This document shows, in pieces, positions 1 to 7,587 of a stretch of 64,000 nt of DNA. The position numbers and the translations under genes are program-made. Every line of letters begins with the position of its first letter. Position 1 is the stretch's first letter. The DNA is taken from the NCBI RefSeq assembly GCF_014699075.1, contig NZ_JACXAB010000003.1:1-64000 (forward strand). Direction: 5' to 3'. Source of the DNA: Microvirga sp. GTDB taxonomy: Bacteria; Pseudomonadota; Alphaproteobacteria; Rhizobiales; Beijerinckiaceae. The notes below the pieces were generated by a model. The model saw nothing but the letters and a program-made list of their open reading frames with translations. It made no database searches and was not told the origin of the DNA.

Positions 1-120
1 CTCCCGTTCCAGACAGTGAATCACAGATCGGGCTGGCCCAAAACCCCGGGAGTCAGATTTCCAGTCCGGTGCTCTAGGAAGCCTCTCAAGGGTGCTCGAT
101 ATTCCAGGAAGGATTGCTGA

Positions 121-420
121 ATACCTAACAACGCCAAGGCGACGAACGACCACAGGCATAAGATGTCACTGGCCTATCTCTGCAACGTGTTCCACAACCC
201 GCTCATCAAAGGCTACTTCGAGGATCGGGGGATCACGGTCTACGAGGAGCTTCATGCCCTATCTGAAATGATCCAGTGGGTGTGGCGCAGTCAGATTAGG
301 GACAGCAAGCCTATCAAGGCCTTCATCCCATCAGAGCGAATGAGGAGCCTGTTCATCAGATGGCTGCACAGCACAAGTGTCTTTGATTTGATTGAACCTG
401 ATCATAGGCAAGCAGCCTAA
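121..420 (+). pseudogene. C-terminal remnant of a helicase-like protein
   Basis: The reading frame is open from just after an in-frame TGA at 118-120 to the stop at 418-420. The first ATG is at 163, but the frame already looks coding before it (NDHRHK then SLAYLCNVF). Pieces such as LAYLCNVFHNPLI, SEMIQWVWRSQIRD and IPSERMRSL resemble, from memory, the C-terminal end of plasmid or phage superfamily helicases. At about 85-100 residues it is far too short for such an enzyme and no helicase motif is present. I read it as a decayed tail, probably of mobile-element origin. It could also be a small independent gene starting at 163. Confidence 0.35.
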
Positions 421-753
421 GCGCTCCTCAACCTGCTAACAACTGCCCTCTCGGAGGCTAATCAAGGCAACTGGGAGGGCTTCACCAATCTGCCCATTCC
501 CTAAATGTTCTATAGGTCTGCTCAATTGCTAGATCCGCAAGAACTCAGGGGAACATCAAGCCTGAGGCCAACACACTTGCAACGTAGGAAAAGCCCAGCA
601 GGATTGGAGAAACCAAGGCAGCTTCAAGATGAGATCGCCTCATTGATCCACATCCCAAAGTCCCTCGTGAATCGCTATGCGAAGACACAGGCGCAGCAAC
701 GGGGCTTCCACCAGAGAAGCAAGGCGACTTGATCAATGAGAGTCGTGGTGGGG
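421..753. other. gap without a supported gene
   Basis: The helicase-like frame continues for 27 codons after its TAA, to 504, including ALSEANQGNWEGF, but has no start of its own. Short ORFs on both strands between 505 and 793 show no recognisable motif and no good ribosome binding site. I see no RNA gene or clear terminator here. Confidence 0.4.
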
Positions 754-1488
754 CTAGGGATCTCGCCTCCGTGGCATATGCTCCGTAGCCCACATGGCAG
801 CCTGGGTGCGATTAGCGGCACCGATCTTGCGTAAGATGGCCTTCACATGAACTTTAATCGTTGCCTCGGTAATATCGAGCTTTCTCGCGATGACCTTGTT
901 AGCGTCACCACTCATAAGGGAATGCAAGATAACGGCTTCTCTGGGGGAGAGCTTCGTCACTCTATGGTCGGGTTCTCTCTGCGCAGAGGCTAATGAGGGC
1001 TGATGCTCTTGGTTGAGAATAGCTTGGAGCGCTGCTCCAGGCACAAACTTCTCACCCATCATTGTGAGTTCAAGGACGTTGATCAAAACCTCCGGTGCGC
1101 TGGTTGCGAGACAGAAGCTATCAACACCTGCCTCGTAACCCAATCGCAGCAAGCTAAGATCAAGCTGATCAACTAAAGCGACGATCCGAGCGCTCGGGCA
1201 TTGTTGACGGACACTCTGAACAGCTTCGAGGACCTGCATAGGGGACTGAGTTGCATCGACAACAAAGAGGGCAGCGTTCAAAGCCCGAGGCCAATGCCGC
1301 TCTGGTGTTAGAACAGAGCCCTCCTCCACAATGGAGAAGTGGGTCCCCTCCAAAGCTCGCCGCAGTCCATTGCGAATGAGAAAGCTGCCACTGATCAAGG
1401 CTGTGGCAATGATGGGCTGACAGTTGCTTGAGTGATCACCACTGTGCGATGCCCGGCCGATAATTGCCGGATGAGTTGCTGTAGCCAT
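754..1488 (-). CDS. LuxR/NarL-type response regulator with degenerate receiver
   Basis: This 244-residue protein has a receiver-like N-terminal half (about residues 26-150) and a clear LuxR-type helix-turn-helix at about 178-235, with LSPREAVILHSLM and ATIKVHVKAILRKIG. Such proteins bind DNA as phosphorylated dimers. An Asp near residue 78 sits where the phospho-acceptor belongs. The usual N-terminal acidic pair is replaced by SGS, and the conserved lysine near the end of the receiver is missing (FCLATSAPE). It may therefore work without phosphorylation. No kinase gene is adjacent. The ATG is preceded by a weak purine-rich AGGGGC. The target genes are unknown. Confidence 0.8.
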   Translation of the reverse strand: MATATHPAIIGRASHSGDHSSNCQPIIATALISGSFLIRNGLRRALEGTHFSIVEEGSVLTPERHWPRALNAALFVVDATQSPMQVLEAVQSVRQQCPSARIVALVDQLDLSLLRLGYEAGVDSFCLATSAPEVLINVLELTMMGEKFVPGAALQAILNQEHQPSLASAQREPDHRVTKLSPREAVILHSLMSGDANKVIARKLDITEATIKVHVKAILRKIGAANRTQAAMWATEHMPRRRDP

Positions 1489-2106
1489 TTCTGCCCCTGC
1501 CTGCCTTCACATCTTAACCAAAGGTAAACAACAAAGGGAATGCTGTCTGTCTGAATCCCGACAGTTTGGACAAATTCTAAAGTTCTAATTAGCACCTACT
1601 TCAAAGCTTAGCAGGAAGATCAAGAGCCGTTCCGCTAAGGAACACAGCCTCAACAGATAACGGAATAGCCTCAGCTAACAAAAGAGGCCCCAGAAATGGG
1701 ACCTCAGTTTACTAAAGGGAGTGACCGATGCCATCGATCAAACCCAGTGTCCGCTCCATAGAACCGCCGGTCAATTCACGTATCGTTACTGATTGTGAGT
1801 GGGTCCCTATGGGGCACCCATTGCAGCGGCCACGATAGTGGCTGCATAGTCTGAAACCGTGACGATAGGGCCAAGCACCGCGACTGCCGCAAAGAGGCTA
1901 AGGTGGTCTTGAGGGTACGCACCATTAAGCTCCTGTGATGTTCACGGCGAACCTGACCTTGAAGAGTTAACCAAGGGTTAACCCTTGGCAGTACGGGTGG
2001 GTGACCTTGAGGTCACTGGATATTAAGCCCTATCCTGCTTTAAGCCCCTCCCCGTTTCGCTCCTCATTGAGCAATCCCATTCCACAACTGACTGATTGAG
2101 AATCCT
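1489..2106. other. long gap; possible 36-codon ORF at 1728-1838
   Basis: About 600 bases lie between the LuxR regulator and rnhA. A possible tiny ORF on the + strand runs from ATG 1728 to TAG 1836-1838 (36 residues, beginning MPSIKPSVRS) behind GGGAG at a good distance. It has no recognisable similarity and may be chance. A GCAGC/GTGGCTGC hairpin lies near 1823-1845. The 18-base palindrome at 1971-1988 is listed separately. Confidence 0.35.
1971..1988. promoter_or_regulatory. perfect 18-base palindrome upstream of rnhA
   Basis: The sequence CCAAGGGTTAACCCTTGG is a perfect palindrome with no spacer, centred about 127 bases before the rnhA start. This size and symmetry fit a dimeric repressor operator. 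No regulator can be named from sequence, and no matching copy was noticed elsewhere in the window. Confidence 0.4.
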
Positions 2107-2547
2107 ATGTCGAATGAAGCCATGATCTTCACGGACGGCGCTTGCCTGGGCAACCCTGGTCCGGGTGGTTACGCAGCCGTGGTCACCATCGCTGGAGAAG
2201 AGCAGATCATCGTGGGACGGGACCGCTCCACCACGAACAACAAGATGGAGATGACAGCTGCCATCAAGGCGCTTGAGGCTGTGCCTCAGGGTCTCCCCAT
2301 CGTGATCCACAGTGACAGCCAGTACGTGATCAAAGGCGCAACCGAGTGGCTGCGTGGATGGAAGGCCAGAGGGTGGCGCAAGGCAGACGGCAAGCCTGTT
2401 CTGAATCAGGATCTATGGATGCAGATGGACGCCGCTATGGTGGGCCGGAAGATCACTTGGAAGTGGGTGAAGGGGCATGCAGGGCACCCTGAGAATGAGC
2501 GGGTGGATGGGCTGGCCAACGGTGAGGCTCAGCAAGCAGCCAAGTAG
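2107..2547 (+). CDS. rnhA: ribonuclease HI
   Basis: This 146-residue protein is a complete RNase HI, which cuts the RNA strand of RNA-DNA hybrids in the cytoplasm. All four catalytic acids are in their usual places: Asp10 (FTDGACLGNPGPGG), Glu48 (NNKMEMTAA), Asp70 (HSDSQYV) and Asp134 (ENERVDGLAN). The basic protrusion around residues 82-96 (LRGWKARGWRKADGK) is also present. The length matches the E. coli enzyme. The surroundings are small accessory genes, so it may be an additional copy beside a housekeeping rnhA elsewhere. That cannot be tested from this window. Confidence 0.93.
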   Translation: MSNEAMIFTDGACLGNPGPGGYAAVVTIAGEEQIIVGRDRSTTNNKMEMTAAIKALEAVPQGLPIVIHSDSQYVIKGATEWLRGWKARGWRKADGKPVLNQDLWMQMDAAMVGRKITWKWVKGHAGHPENERVDGLANGEAQQAAK

Positions 2548-2691
2548 CTCGTGCCATCGTCCACAGGTTCGTTTGCCTAACCGATGACGGCAACTGAGCC
2601 GTTCAGATGCCGTTCAAGGGTTTCAGCCGACCCTCCCTGCCGGTGCTGGACGATGCCTGTCGGTGTCGCCAACGTACACAGGGAGGCTCTC

Positions 2692-3060
2692 ATGTTGAGT
2701 TGGTCCAAACGAGCAGGTCCCACTGCCGCCTTGATCGCTGTTGCAACACTGCTAGGTGGGTGCGTTACAGGCACGGAGGTTTCCTACAGCGAGTATCAGT
2801 ATGACCGCTATGGCGGAACTGAGCGCACCTATGAGCGCAACCTCTATGCAGACCCCTCCCGTGGCATTGAGGTTGAGAGATGTAGAACTGTCGCCAGACA
2901 GCACATCAACAGGTTTGGCGAGGAGGTTGTCAGACGAGATCGAGTTTGTGGGCCTAGTGGTGAGATAGAAACGGCGGAACCCTGGGAGCGCCGAGCACCT
3001 CGCCGGAACCTTTATCCGAGCCCGATTGAGCCGCCCGAGGATGTCCCCTACGTCGAGTGA
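2692..3060 (+). CDS. small secreted lipoprotein, paralogue of the one at 38531-38788
   Basis: The protein has 122 residues with a lipoprotein signal peptide: positive start MLSWSKR, a hydrophobic stretch, then lipobox LGGC with the acylated Cys at residue 24. The ATG at 2692 was chosen because GGGAGG lies a few bases upstream. Upstream in-frame starts would destroy the signal peptide. The mature part is tyrosine- and arginine-rich and keeps two further cysteines (VERCRTVARQ and RDRVCGP). The core DPSRGIEVERC, VAR and a final Cys aligns with DASQGLTHEAC, VRR and Cys of the lipoprotein at 38531-38788. The function is unknown; it is probably envelope-anchored. Confidence 0.75.
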   Translation: MLSWSKRAGPTAALIAVATLLGGCVTGTEVSYSEYQYDRYGGTERTYERNLYADPSRGIEVERCRTVARQHINRFGEEVVRRDRVCGPSGEIETAEPWERRAPRRNLYPSPIEPPEDVPYVE

Positions 3061-3084
3061 CACACGCATGACCGACTCTACAGT

Positions 3085-3115
3085 CCCCTCGGAGGCGGCA
3101 ACAGCAACCGAGGGG
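3085..3115. terminator. hairpin between convergent genes
   Basis: CCCCTCGG at 3085-3092 pairs with CCGAGGGG at 3108-3115 around a 15-base loop. It lies between the + strand lipoprotein and the - strand ORF pair, where a shared terminator is expected. There is no clear T-run on either strand, so the call is weak. Confidence 0.35.
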
Positions 3116-3125
3116 GGCCGTGTTC

Positions 3126-3911
3126 TCAGACAATCCTTTCAACCGACTGCAAGTCTAGGTCACGAGTCAGAACGTTGAATGTGATTTGATACTCACTTAC
3201 GCCACTGACTGGGAACCCGGTATCTAGAGGAGCATCATCCGCTTCACCGAAGTCAACGGCGTCGTTCAAGGCGTTCAATGCTAAGTACTCAACAAATTCC
3301 TGTCTAACTGAGGTAGTCTCAACCTCGAAGTCGAACGCAAACACCCCCGTTTCGGGAGTCGGCTCGAACAGGGCACCGAGTGCTACTATCAGTTCCTACT
3401 GGGGCAGGTTCTCAAGCCCATATTGGATGTCGCCCACAACATCCTCAACGGCTGTGATCAGCACCTTGGGTGAGAGTAAATGTAGTTTATCATTGATAGC
3501 GAGCCGCCCGATCATCGCGAGGGTTGTGCCGCCAGCATAGGAGCTGGCTTCAGGATCATAACTGGCATCTAGCTTAATGAGCGATTTGACCAAGGATGCG
3601 TCTGCTCTAGCCTGTGCTCGGTTATAGGCCTCCCCAACATCGTTGGAGACCACATCGTGCCTGTAGAAGAGGTAGTCTAGGAGGTCTAACGGATCCTGAG
3701 CATCAGATCCTACCTTCGTAAGACGCGCTTGACTGAGTGGTTTGCCCGTATAGGTTGTAAGAAGCTTCTCTCCAGAATCCCCAACAGAATAACCGCCACC
3801 TCCATAGTTCCCATAGGTTGGCAGGTCTAAGGCCTCCTCCGTGCCGACCGGCAGGACCTCGCCTGTTGAAGGGTCTACGGGAAACGTCCTCTCCCAATTG
3901 ATTAAAGCCAT
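3126..3911 (-). pseudogene. phospholipase A2-like domain ORF interrupted by an in-frame TAG
   Basis: A 171-codon ORF starts at ATG 3911 behind GAGAGG and stops at a TAG (3396-3398). The same frame then stays open for 89 more codons to 3126. The piece after the TAG begins ELIVALGALFEP, and its only reasonable internal start is a GTG at 3344. The N-terminal part (PTYGNYGGGGYS, then LLDYLFYRHDVVS) resembles the PLA2-like module, with its His-Asp pair, found at the front of some rhizobial RTX-type proteins. This is recalled rather than tested. The simplest reading is a gene of about 261 codons broken by one nonsense change. Two adjacent genes or TAG readthrough are alternatives. Confidence 0.55.
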
Positions 3912-4317
3912 CGTACCCTCTCATGAAAAGTATCACGTGCACTACGGGGACAGCACAGCGGAGCAATATGGCTCGACCGTGTCAGCTTGGGTGGAGGAGC
4001 GGCGGGGCATAGGTAGCAACCCTGCCGAGGTGCACCTGTGCCTGTGAACAGGATTTTAACCTTGGCTGTTTGATAAGAGAATGATCGGGCGCGTTGTGTA
4101 TCAGCCCGTGCCAGTGTCTGAGACACTTCAGCGCCCTAGCCGAGGATAGCCCCCTCCCCAGCTGGGGCGTTTGCTTTTGGGAACAGACCGAAGCCAACCA
4201 ATGCCCTCCTGTCGTGTGGGAGCGCACTTCAACAGCAAGGCTCCGAGTCCATCTTGCTTTACTCTGCACTATCTCACCGTGGGCTTTGCCCAGACATGCT
4301 CGCTAACGAGGGTCGCA
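3912..4317. other. divergent intergenic region, no gene seen
   Basis: About 400 bases separate the PLA2-like ORF (-) from the secreted four-cysteine gene (+). Short overlapping ORFs on both strands show no recognisable protein. A weak GCCCC/GGGGC hairpin with a following T-rich tract lies near 4149-4180. Promoters for both flanking genes must lie here, but I cannot assign boxes. Confidence 0.3.
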
Positions 4318-4617
4318 ATGAAATCGGTGAAGGTGATCTACTCTGCCATTGCTCTTGTGAGCATGAGTTCCAGTGCATTGGCCCAGAGCAACCCTCTGAC
4401 CCTACGGATGTCCTGCAATGGGGCGCGAGCACTGGTAGCCACCCAGGGTGCTATCGTCCTCAACACTGGTCCCACAACATACGACCGCTACGTCGCTGGC
4501 TATGGCCGGTGTGTCTTGGGTGAGGTACCAGATCCTGCTTGGGTGCCAACATCAGACAACCCTCAGTGCCCTATCGGGTACCGCTGCGTGGAACGCACAA
4601 GACCATCAGGACGCTGA
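4318..4617 (+). CDS. secreted four-cysteine protein (copy 1 of 3)
   Basis: The 99-residue product starts with a clear signal peptide ending ALAQ at about residue 23. The mature part carries Cys33, Cys65, Cys84 and Cys90 and the core TTYDRYV, then PAWVPTSD, then QCPIGYRC. Two other genes in this window, at 35456 and 40347 (- strand), share this pattern residue for residue in the core, so this is a real family. The four conserved cysteines suggest two disulfides in the periplasm. The ATG at 4318 is the only start that gives a signal peptide. No function is known to me, and it does not match lysozyme inhibitor families that I can recall. Confidence 0.8.
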   Translation: MKSVKVIYSAIALVSMSSSALAQSNPLTLRMSCNGARALVATQGAIVLNTGPTTYDRYVAGYGRCVLGEVPDPAWVPTSDNPQCPIGYRCVERTRPSGR

Positions 4618-4746
4618 GGCCAAAGCTTTTTTGCCGTCGCTAGTGGCTATCGAGGCGCTTGAGACGGTCGCCCGGGCGAAGATGACCCAGCCCATGTCTT
4701 TAGGCTCTTTATTGATGTCCAATCCCGCGAACTGACCCGATGATGA

Positions 4747-4779
4747 CCCCGGCGAGCACGAACTTGCCGGGGCCTCTTT
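4747..4779 (+). terminator. Rho-independent terminator after the four-cysteine gene
   Basis: CCCCGGC at 4747-4753 pairs with GCCGGGG at 4766-4772, followed by CCTCTTTC. It lies between two convergent genes and may serve both. Confidence 0.6.
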
Positions 4780-4791
4780 CATGGAGATTGA

Positions 4792-5052
4792 TTAGGCTCG
4801 GCTCAGGATACCGCCAAGAATGCCGCCCATCGTGGAGTTAGCGCGGTGATGGAGAGGCCGAAGGTTTGAGAGAAGGCCGCTACCGCCGAGGGCTTTGGGG
4901 TGTCTGTGGTCGATCTCCCATCCATAGGGAGACTGGCGATTACCGTAGTCGGAAAACCGGATCAGGTTTCCGAACTCATCATGACGCCACTCGTTTTTAT
5001 CGAGGCCAAACACTTCGATACCATGCATCCAGACAAAGAACTTATCAGCCAT
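4792..5052 (-). CDS. small HNH endonuclease-like protein
   Basis: The 86-residue form starts at ATG 5052 behind TTAGGAG. A longer in-frame form would need a TTG at 5175 and has no binding site. The HNH core is complete in outline: GWEIDHRHP, then GGSGLLSNLRPLHHRANS, giving the Asp-His pair, the Asn and the final His/Asn of the beta-beta-alpha metal fold. Small stand-alone HNH proteins of this kind nick or cut DNA and are often of phage or mobile-element origin. The C-terminus GGILGGILSRA is unusual. The surrounding accessory genes fit horizontal acquisition. Confidence 0.75.
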   Translation of the reverse strand: MADKFFVWMHGIEVFGLDKNEWRHDEFGNLIRFSDYGNRQSPYGWEIDHRHPKALGGSGLLSNLRPLHHRANSTMGGILGGILSRA

Positions 5053-5461
5053 AATCTTCTGTACTCCTAAGTTACTATCAGCCGAATTTGAAAAACTGAT
5101 TCGACCAACAACAATTCTACTTTTGTTCTCCCTAGGAATCAATAGCTTGGCTTTAGGAATCCTCGCTTTTGACAAGGACTTAGATGGTTAAATAAAGCCC
5201 CATAACCTAGAAGCCTCTGGACGGCTTGACGTTCTCACACGGAAGTCTCACGCATTGAGAGGCAAGACGCTTTCTAAGTCATTGTTTCTGAAAGATCATG
5301 CTTGTCGAGCGGAGTTTTCGATCCTCTCCACCGGCACCATTCCTTCCGCGTCGAAGGCAGAAATCCGGGATAAGGCAATCAGCCGACGGCCGGCCCGCTT
5401 TCACGGACGAGACGCGCACCCCCCCGACACCAATCGTAGCTCCCCTGCAGGGCTTCGCCGA
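5053..5461. other. intergenic region, no gene supported
   Basis: The stretch is AT-rich near 5053-5190, which probably carries the promoter of the HNH gene. The longer + strand ORF across 5255-5866 is the shadow of the - strand gene at 5462-5815 and has no protein-like composition. Nothing else was recognised. Confidence 0.4.
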
Positions 5462-5815
5462 TCACTGCAAGCTGGTCAGCCGTGTGTAGGCCGAGAGCAC
5501 AAGCTCTACAGCGGCATCGAGCTCGTCTTCATCGAACTCATAGCAGCCGCAATAAGCGACGACCGAGCTGCTCTCAGGAGAGTAGAGCTCCACCCACAAT
5601 GGTGGGAAAGTCGGCAAGTCGAAATTCTGGAGATGCTCTGTCAGTCGTACATCAAGAGTGCCGACACGCATGATAGTGATGGTCCGAGAACCGGTGCCCT
5701 GCTCGGGGGCAAACATGAGCCGTACGTAGGCACGGATAATCTTTTGTTCAACGGAATCGCGACAGGGGGTCGTTTGCGCTTCGGCATCGCCAAGCGCCGT
5801 ACAAGGCTGCGACAT
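5462..5815 (-). CDS. hypothetical acidic protein divergent from ohrR-like gene
   Basis: This codes for 117 residues if it starts at the second methionine (ATG 5815), which has GGAG six bases upstream. The ATG at 5827 overlaps that binding site. The product has a mixed alpha/beta look, with VGTLDVRLTEHLQ, TFPPLWVELYS and an acidic end FDEDELDAAVELVLSAY. I do not recognise the family. It is divergent from the MarR/OhrR gene, and the tandem operators at 5924-5978 lie between them. It is therefore the likeliest target of that regulator, in the position where ohr would usually be. Confidence 0.65.
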   Translation of the reverse strand: MSQPCTALGDAEAQTTPCRDSVEQKIIRAYVRLMFAPEQGTGSRTITIMRVGTLDVRLTEHLQNFDLPTFPPLWVELYSPESSSVVAYCGCYEFDEDELDAAVELVLSAYTRLTSLQ

Positions 5816-5923
5816 AATATTCTCCATGATCCAAATGGCGCCCTGTGGTCCCGGTTCATGTCATGAGAGCTTCGGGAGAGCGGCGGTCTAAAACTGACGC
5901 AACCAACATCACCTTGATAGCCG

Positions 5924-5978
5924 ACAATTATATTGTGCACAATACAACTATTGAACAATTATTTTGCACACAATATAA
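5924..5978. promoter_or_regulatory. tandem operator-like repeats for the OhrR-type regulator
   Basis: Two similar sites start at 5924 (ACAATTATATTGTGCACAAT) and 5955 (ACAATTATTTTGCACACAAT), 31 bases apart, about three helical turns. The first contains the perfect 14-base palindrome TATTGTGCACAATA at 5931-5944. They lie in the AT-rich spacer between two divergent genes, one of which is a MarR-family repressor. Autoregulation is inferred. Confidence 0.6.
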
Positions 5979-6008
5979 GATCGGTAACGCTGCGATGTGA
6001 GAATTGTC

Positions 6009-6485
6009 ATGACAACAGAGATCCCGCCGGTCCCTGAGCCGGCTACGATTCTAGAGCTTTCAAGCCAGTTGTGCTTCGCCACCTATGCGACGGCCCACGC
6101 CTTCAACCGTGTCTATAAACCTTTGCTTGATCCTCTTGGGTTGACCTACCCGCAGTATCTTGTGCTGCTTGTCCTTTGGCAGGGAGACAACATAACAGTC
6201 AAAGAAATTGGTCAGCACCTTCACCTCGATTCTGGAACGCTCACTCCGTTGCTAAAGAGGCTGGAGAGCGCCGGGATCGTCCGGAGAACACGCGACTCCC
6301 ATGATGAGCGACAGGTCCGGGTAAGCCTAACCAAACAAGGGAATGATCTTAAGGCGCCTGCGCTGAAAGTCTGGAATGAGGTCGTCTGCGCAACTGGCCT
6401 GGAGACTGAAAAGTTTCGGTACCTTATGGATCAACTCAACACGCTTCGCGAAAGTCTCAACGCCTATCCCGAACAGCGGAAGTGA
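6009..6485 (+). CDS. ohrR: MarR-family regulator of OhrR type
   Basis: The 158-residue protein has the OhrR signature SQLCFATYATAHAFNR followed by LGLTYPQYLVLLVLW. The Cys, at residue 22 when the ATG at 6009 is used, matches the peroxide-sensing cysteine of OhrR. The winged helix follows, with TVKEIGQHLHLDSGTLTPLLKRLE and the wing DSHDERQVRVSLT. OhrR represses ohr until organic hydroperoxides oxidise its Cys. A GTG at 5997 is an alternative start; neither has a strong binding site. No ohr gene is nearby; the divergent gene is an unknown 117-residue protein. Confidence 0.85.
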   Translation: MTTEIPPVPEPATILELSSQLCFATYATAHAFNRVYKPLLDPLGLTYPQYLVLLVLWQGDNITVKEIGQHLHLDSGTLTPLLKRLESAGIVRRTRDSHDERQVRVSLTKQGNDLKAPALKVWNEVVCATGLETEKFRYLMDQLNTLRESLNAYPEQRK

Positions 6486-6555
6486 TCGCCCCCTTGTTGG
6501 GCAAGCGCTTTCTTAAAGGGCAGGATCGCACCTGGGCCTCTCGCACTTCGGCCGA

Positions 6556-6624
6556 TTTCGCCCCACGTTCGCGACGATCTCAAAGAAACTAGCTATGACC
6601 AATAAGGACTTCTACATCATCTGA
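6556..6624 (+). pseudogene. remnant of the C-terminal tail of an RTX-type protein
   Basis: Read from 6556, the frame gives FRPTFATISKKLAMTNKDFYII and then TGA at 6622-6624. The last 17 residues match FAQLSKKLAMTHKDFFVI at the end of the RTX pseudogene at 12309-12829. No start codon or upstream RTX repeat is left. This is the broken end of a related gene. Confidence 0.6.
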
Positions 6625-6748
6625 AGCATCCACTTCAGCTTGATGAGCGTCGCCTGGAGCAATTCAGGGACGCTTGTCTGTTCGACGCGACATAAACAGC
6701 TTCATTCACGAAGTTAGCCCTAAGCTTCTATTACATAGTGCATGCTTT

Positions 6749-6780
6749 GAAAAAGCCCCGGCCGGCTGCCGGGGCTTTTT
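6749..6780. terminator. strong bidirectional terminator
   Basis: A-rich flank, GCCCCGG, a short loop region, CCGGGGC and a T-run form a symmetric hairpin that can end transcription on both strands. It closes the - strand ORF at 6805-7023 and any rightward transcript through the RTX remnant. Confidence 0.8.
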
Positions 6781-6804
6781 CCTTCATCGAAGATCAAGTC
6801 CTGC

Positions 6805-7023
6805 TCAGCCGCCGCTGCCGGAGCCACTTGAGGAGCCGCCACTGCTTCCACGGGATCCGCTCCCCTGTCCGCCGGTGGTTCCCGTTGTATTAGGCTGCGG
6901 AAGGTTGGTGCTCGGTTGACCGATCCTTGTGAGACACCAAGTGCCCGCCGGGGTAGTCCGTCTTCTCATGCGGCGTTTTTCGTAGCCAAACCTAAGCTGC
7001 CTCTCGAACATGGCTGGAGGCAT
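6805..7023 (-). CDS. hypothetical Gly/Ser-tailed small protein
   Basis: The ORF encodes 72 residues: an arginine-rich start, a middle with CLTRIGQPSTNLPQPN, and a tail made only of Gly and Ser with one Arg. The middle peptide looks like a conserved small-protein motif, but I cannot name a family. The start is uncertain because the ATG at 7023 has no good binding site. A terminator lies just beyond its stop. The Gly/Ser run may simply be a low-complexity shadow, so I give it modest weight. Confidence 0.35.
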   Translation of the reverse strand: MPPAMFERQLRFGYEKRRMRRRTTPAGTWCLTRIGQPSTNLPQPNTTGTTGGQGSGSRGSSGGSSSGSGSGG

Positions 7024-7025
7024 TC

Positions 7026-7178
7026 ATGGAGATGGTCCTGCTGAACCTGATGGGCTCGGCGGCAGTCGCCTCTGGGGTGCTTGTCGGAATCATCACGACG
7101 CGGCTGTCACGGGAGATCGCGCAAGGATCCGACAGCCGTCTGGAGCATCCTGGGTCGAACCAAAACGCAAACGATTGA
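7026..7178 (+). CDS. small single-pass membrane protein (50 aa)
   Basis: ATG 7026 follows GGAGG with a five-base spacer, an excellent start. The product opens MEMVLLNLMGSAAVASG and continues with VLVGIITTRLS, giving one membrane helix, then a polar tail ending NQNAND. It has no cysteine. Small proteins of this build are often missed by annotation. It is convergent with the 58-residue membrane protein at 7247-7423. The function is unknown. Confidence 0.65.
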   Translation: MEMVLLNLMGSAAVASGVLVGIITTRLSREIAQGSDSRLEHPGSNQNAND

Positions 7179-7246
7179 ACAGCACACCGCCCCCGTGCGC
7201 CGAGGCAGCACTGGCTGGAGCGTCATACTTGTTGAGGCTCCGGTCT

Positions 7247-7423
7247 CTAGCGGATCTGCTCCTTGCCCCAGTTCTTGTGCGCAACCTCGTCGGATACCTT
7301 CTGCTCGGTTCGGCTAAGTCTGCGGCGTCGGCTGCTGGCAACGGCCATGAAGATGCCGATCAGCAACGGGCCGCCGATGATCACCAATCCCCAGACCCAA
7401 CCATCGGCTATATCCCACATCAT
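7247..7423 (-). CDS. small membrane protein with basic cytoplasmic tail (58 aa)
   Basis: The start is ATG 7423 or the adjacent ATG 7420, with AGGAG at the right distance. The product has a tryptophan-bordered membrane helix (WGLVIIGGPLLIGIFMAVA), then SSRRRRLSRTEQ and a charged tail ending NWGKEQIR. It follows the positive-inside rule. An EcfG-like promoter (7477-7501) lies upstream on the same strand, suggesting a general stress response gene. The exact role is unknown. Confidence 0.7.
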   Translation of the reverse strand: MMWDIADGWVWGLVIIGGPLLIGIFMAVASSRRRRLSRTEQKVSDEVAHKNWGKEQIR

Positions 7424-7476
7424 CCTGCTCCTTGCGAAAAGCCGCCTAAAACGGACTCGACTGTCCTTGCAGGGCT

Positions 7477-7501
7477 AACCGGCATGCAAAGTCGTTGTTC
7501 C
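7477..7501 (-). promoter_or_regulatory. EcfG-type promoter candidate
   Basis: On the - strand, GGAAC (7501-7497), a 16-base spacer and GGTT (7480-7477) resemble the alphaproteobacterial EcfG sigma consensus GGAAC-N16/17-CGTT, with one mismatch in the -10 element. It would give a leader of about 45 bases before the 58-residue membrane protein. Confidence 0.5.
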
Positions 7502-7587
7502 GCTCGAACACCATGCATAGGCAAAGCCACGATCCGGCATTAGACAGGCAGAATGCTGAAAACACCTGGAAGCCTCGATTCACGCCC

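Noticed and set aside
5255-5866. A 203-codon + strand reading frame opposite the 5462-5815 gene
   Set aside because: The - strand product has protein-like composition and a placed ribosome binding site; the + strand one has neither.
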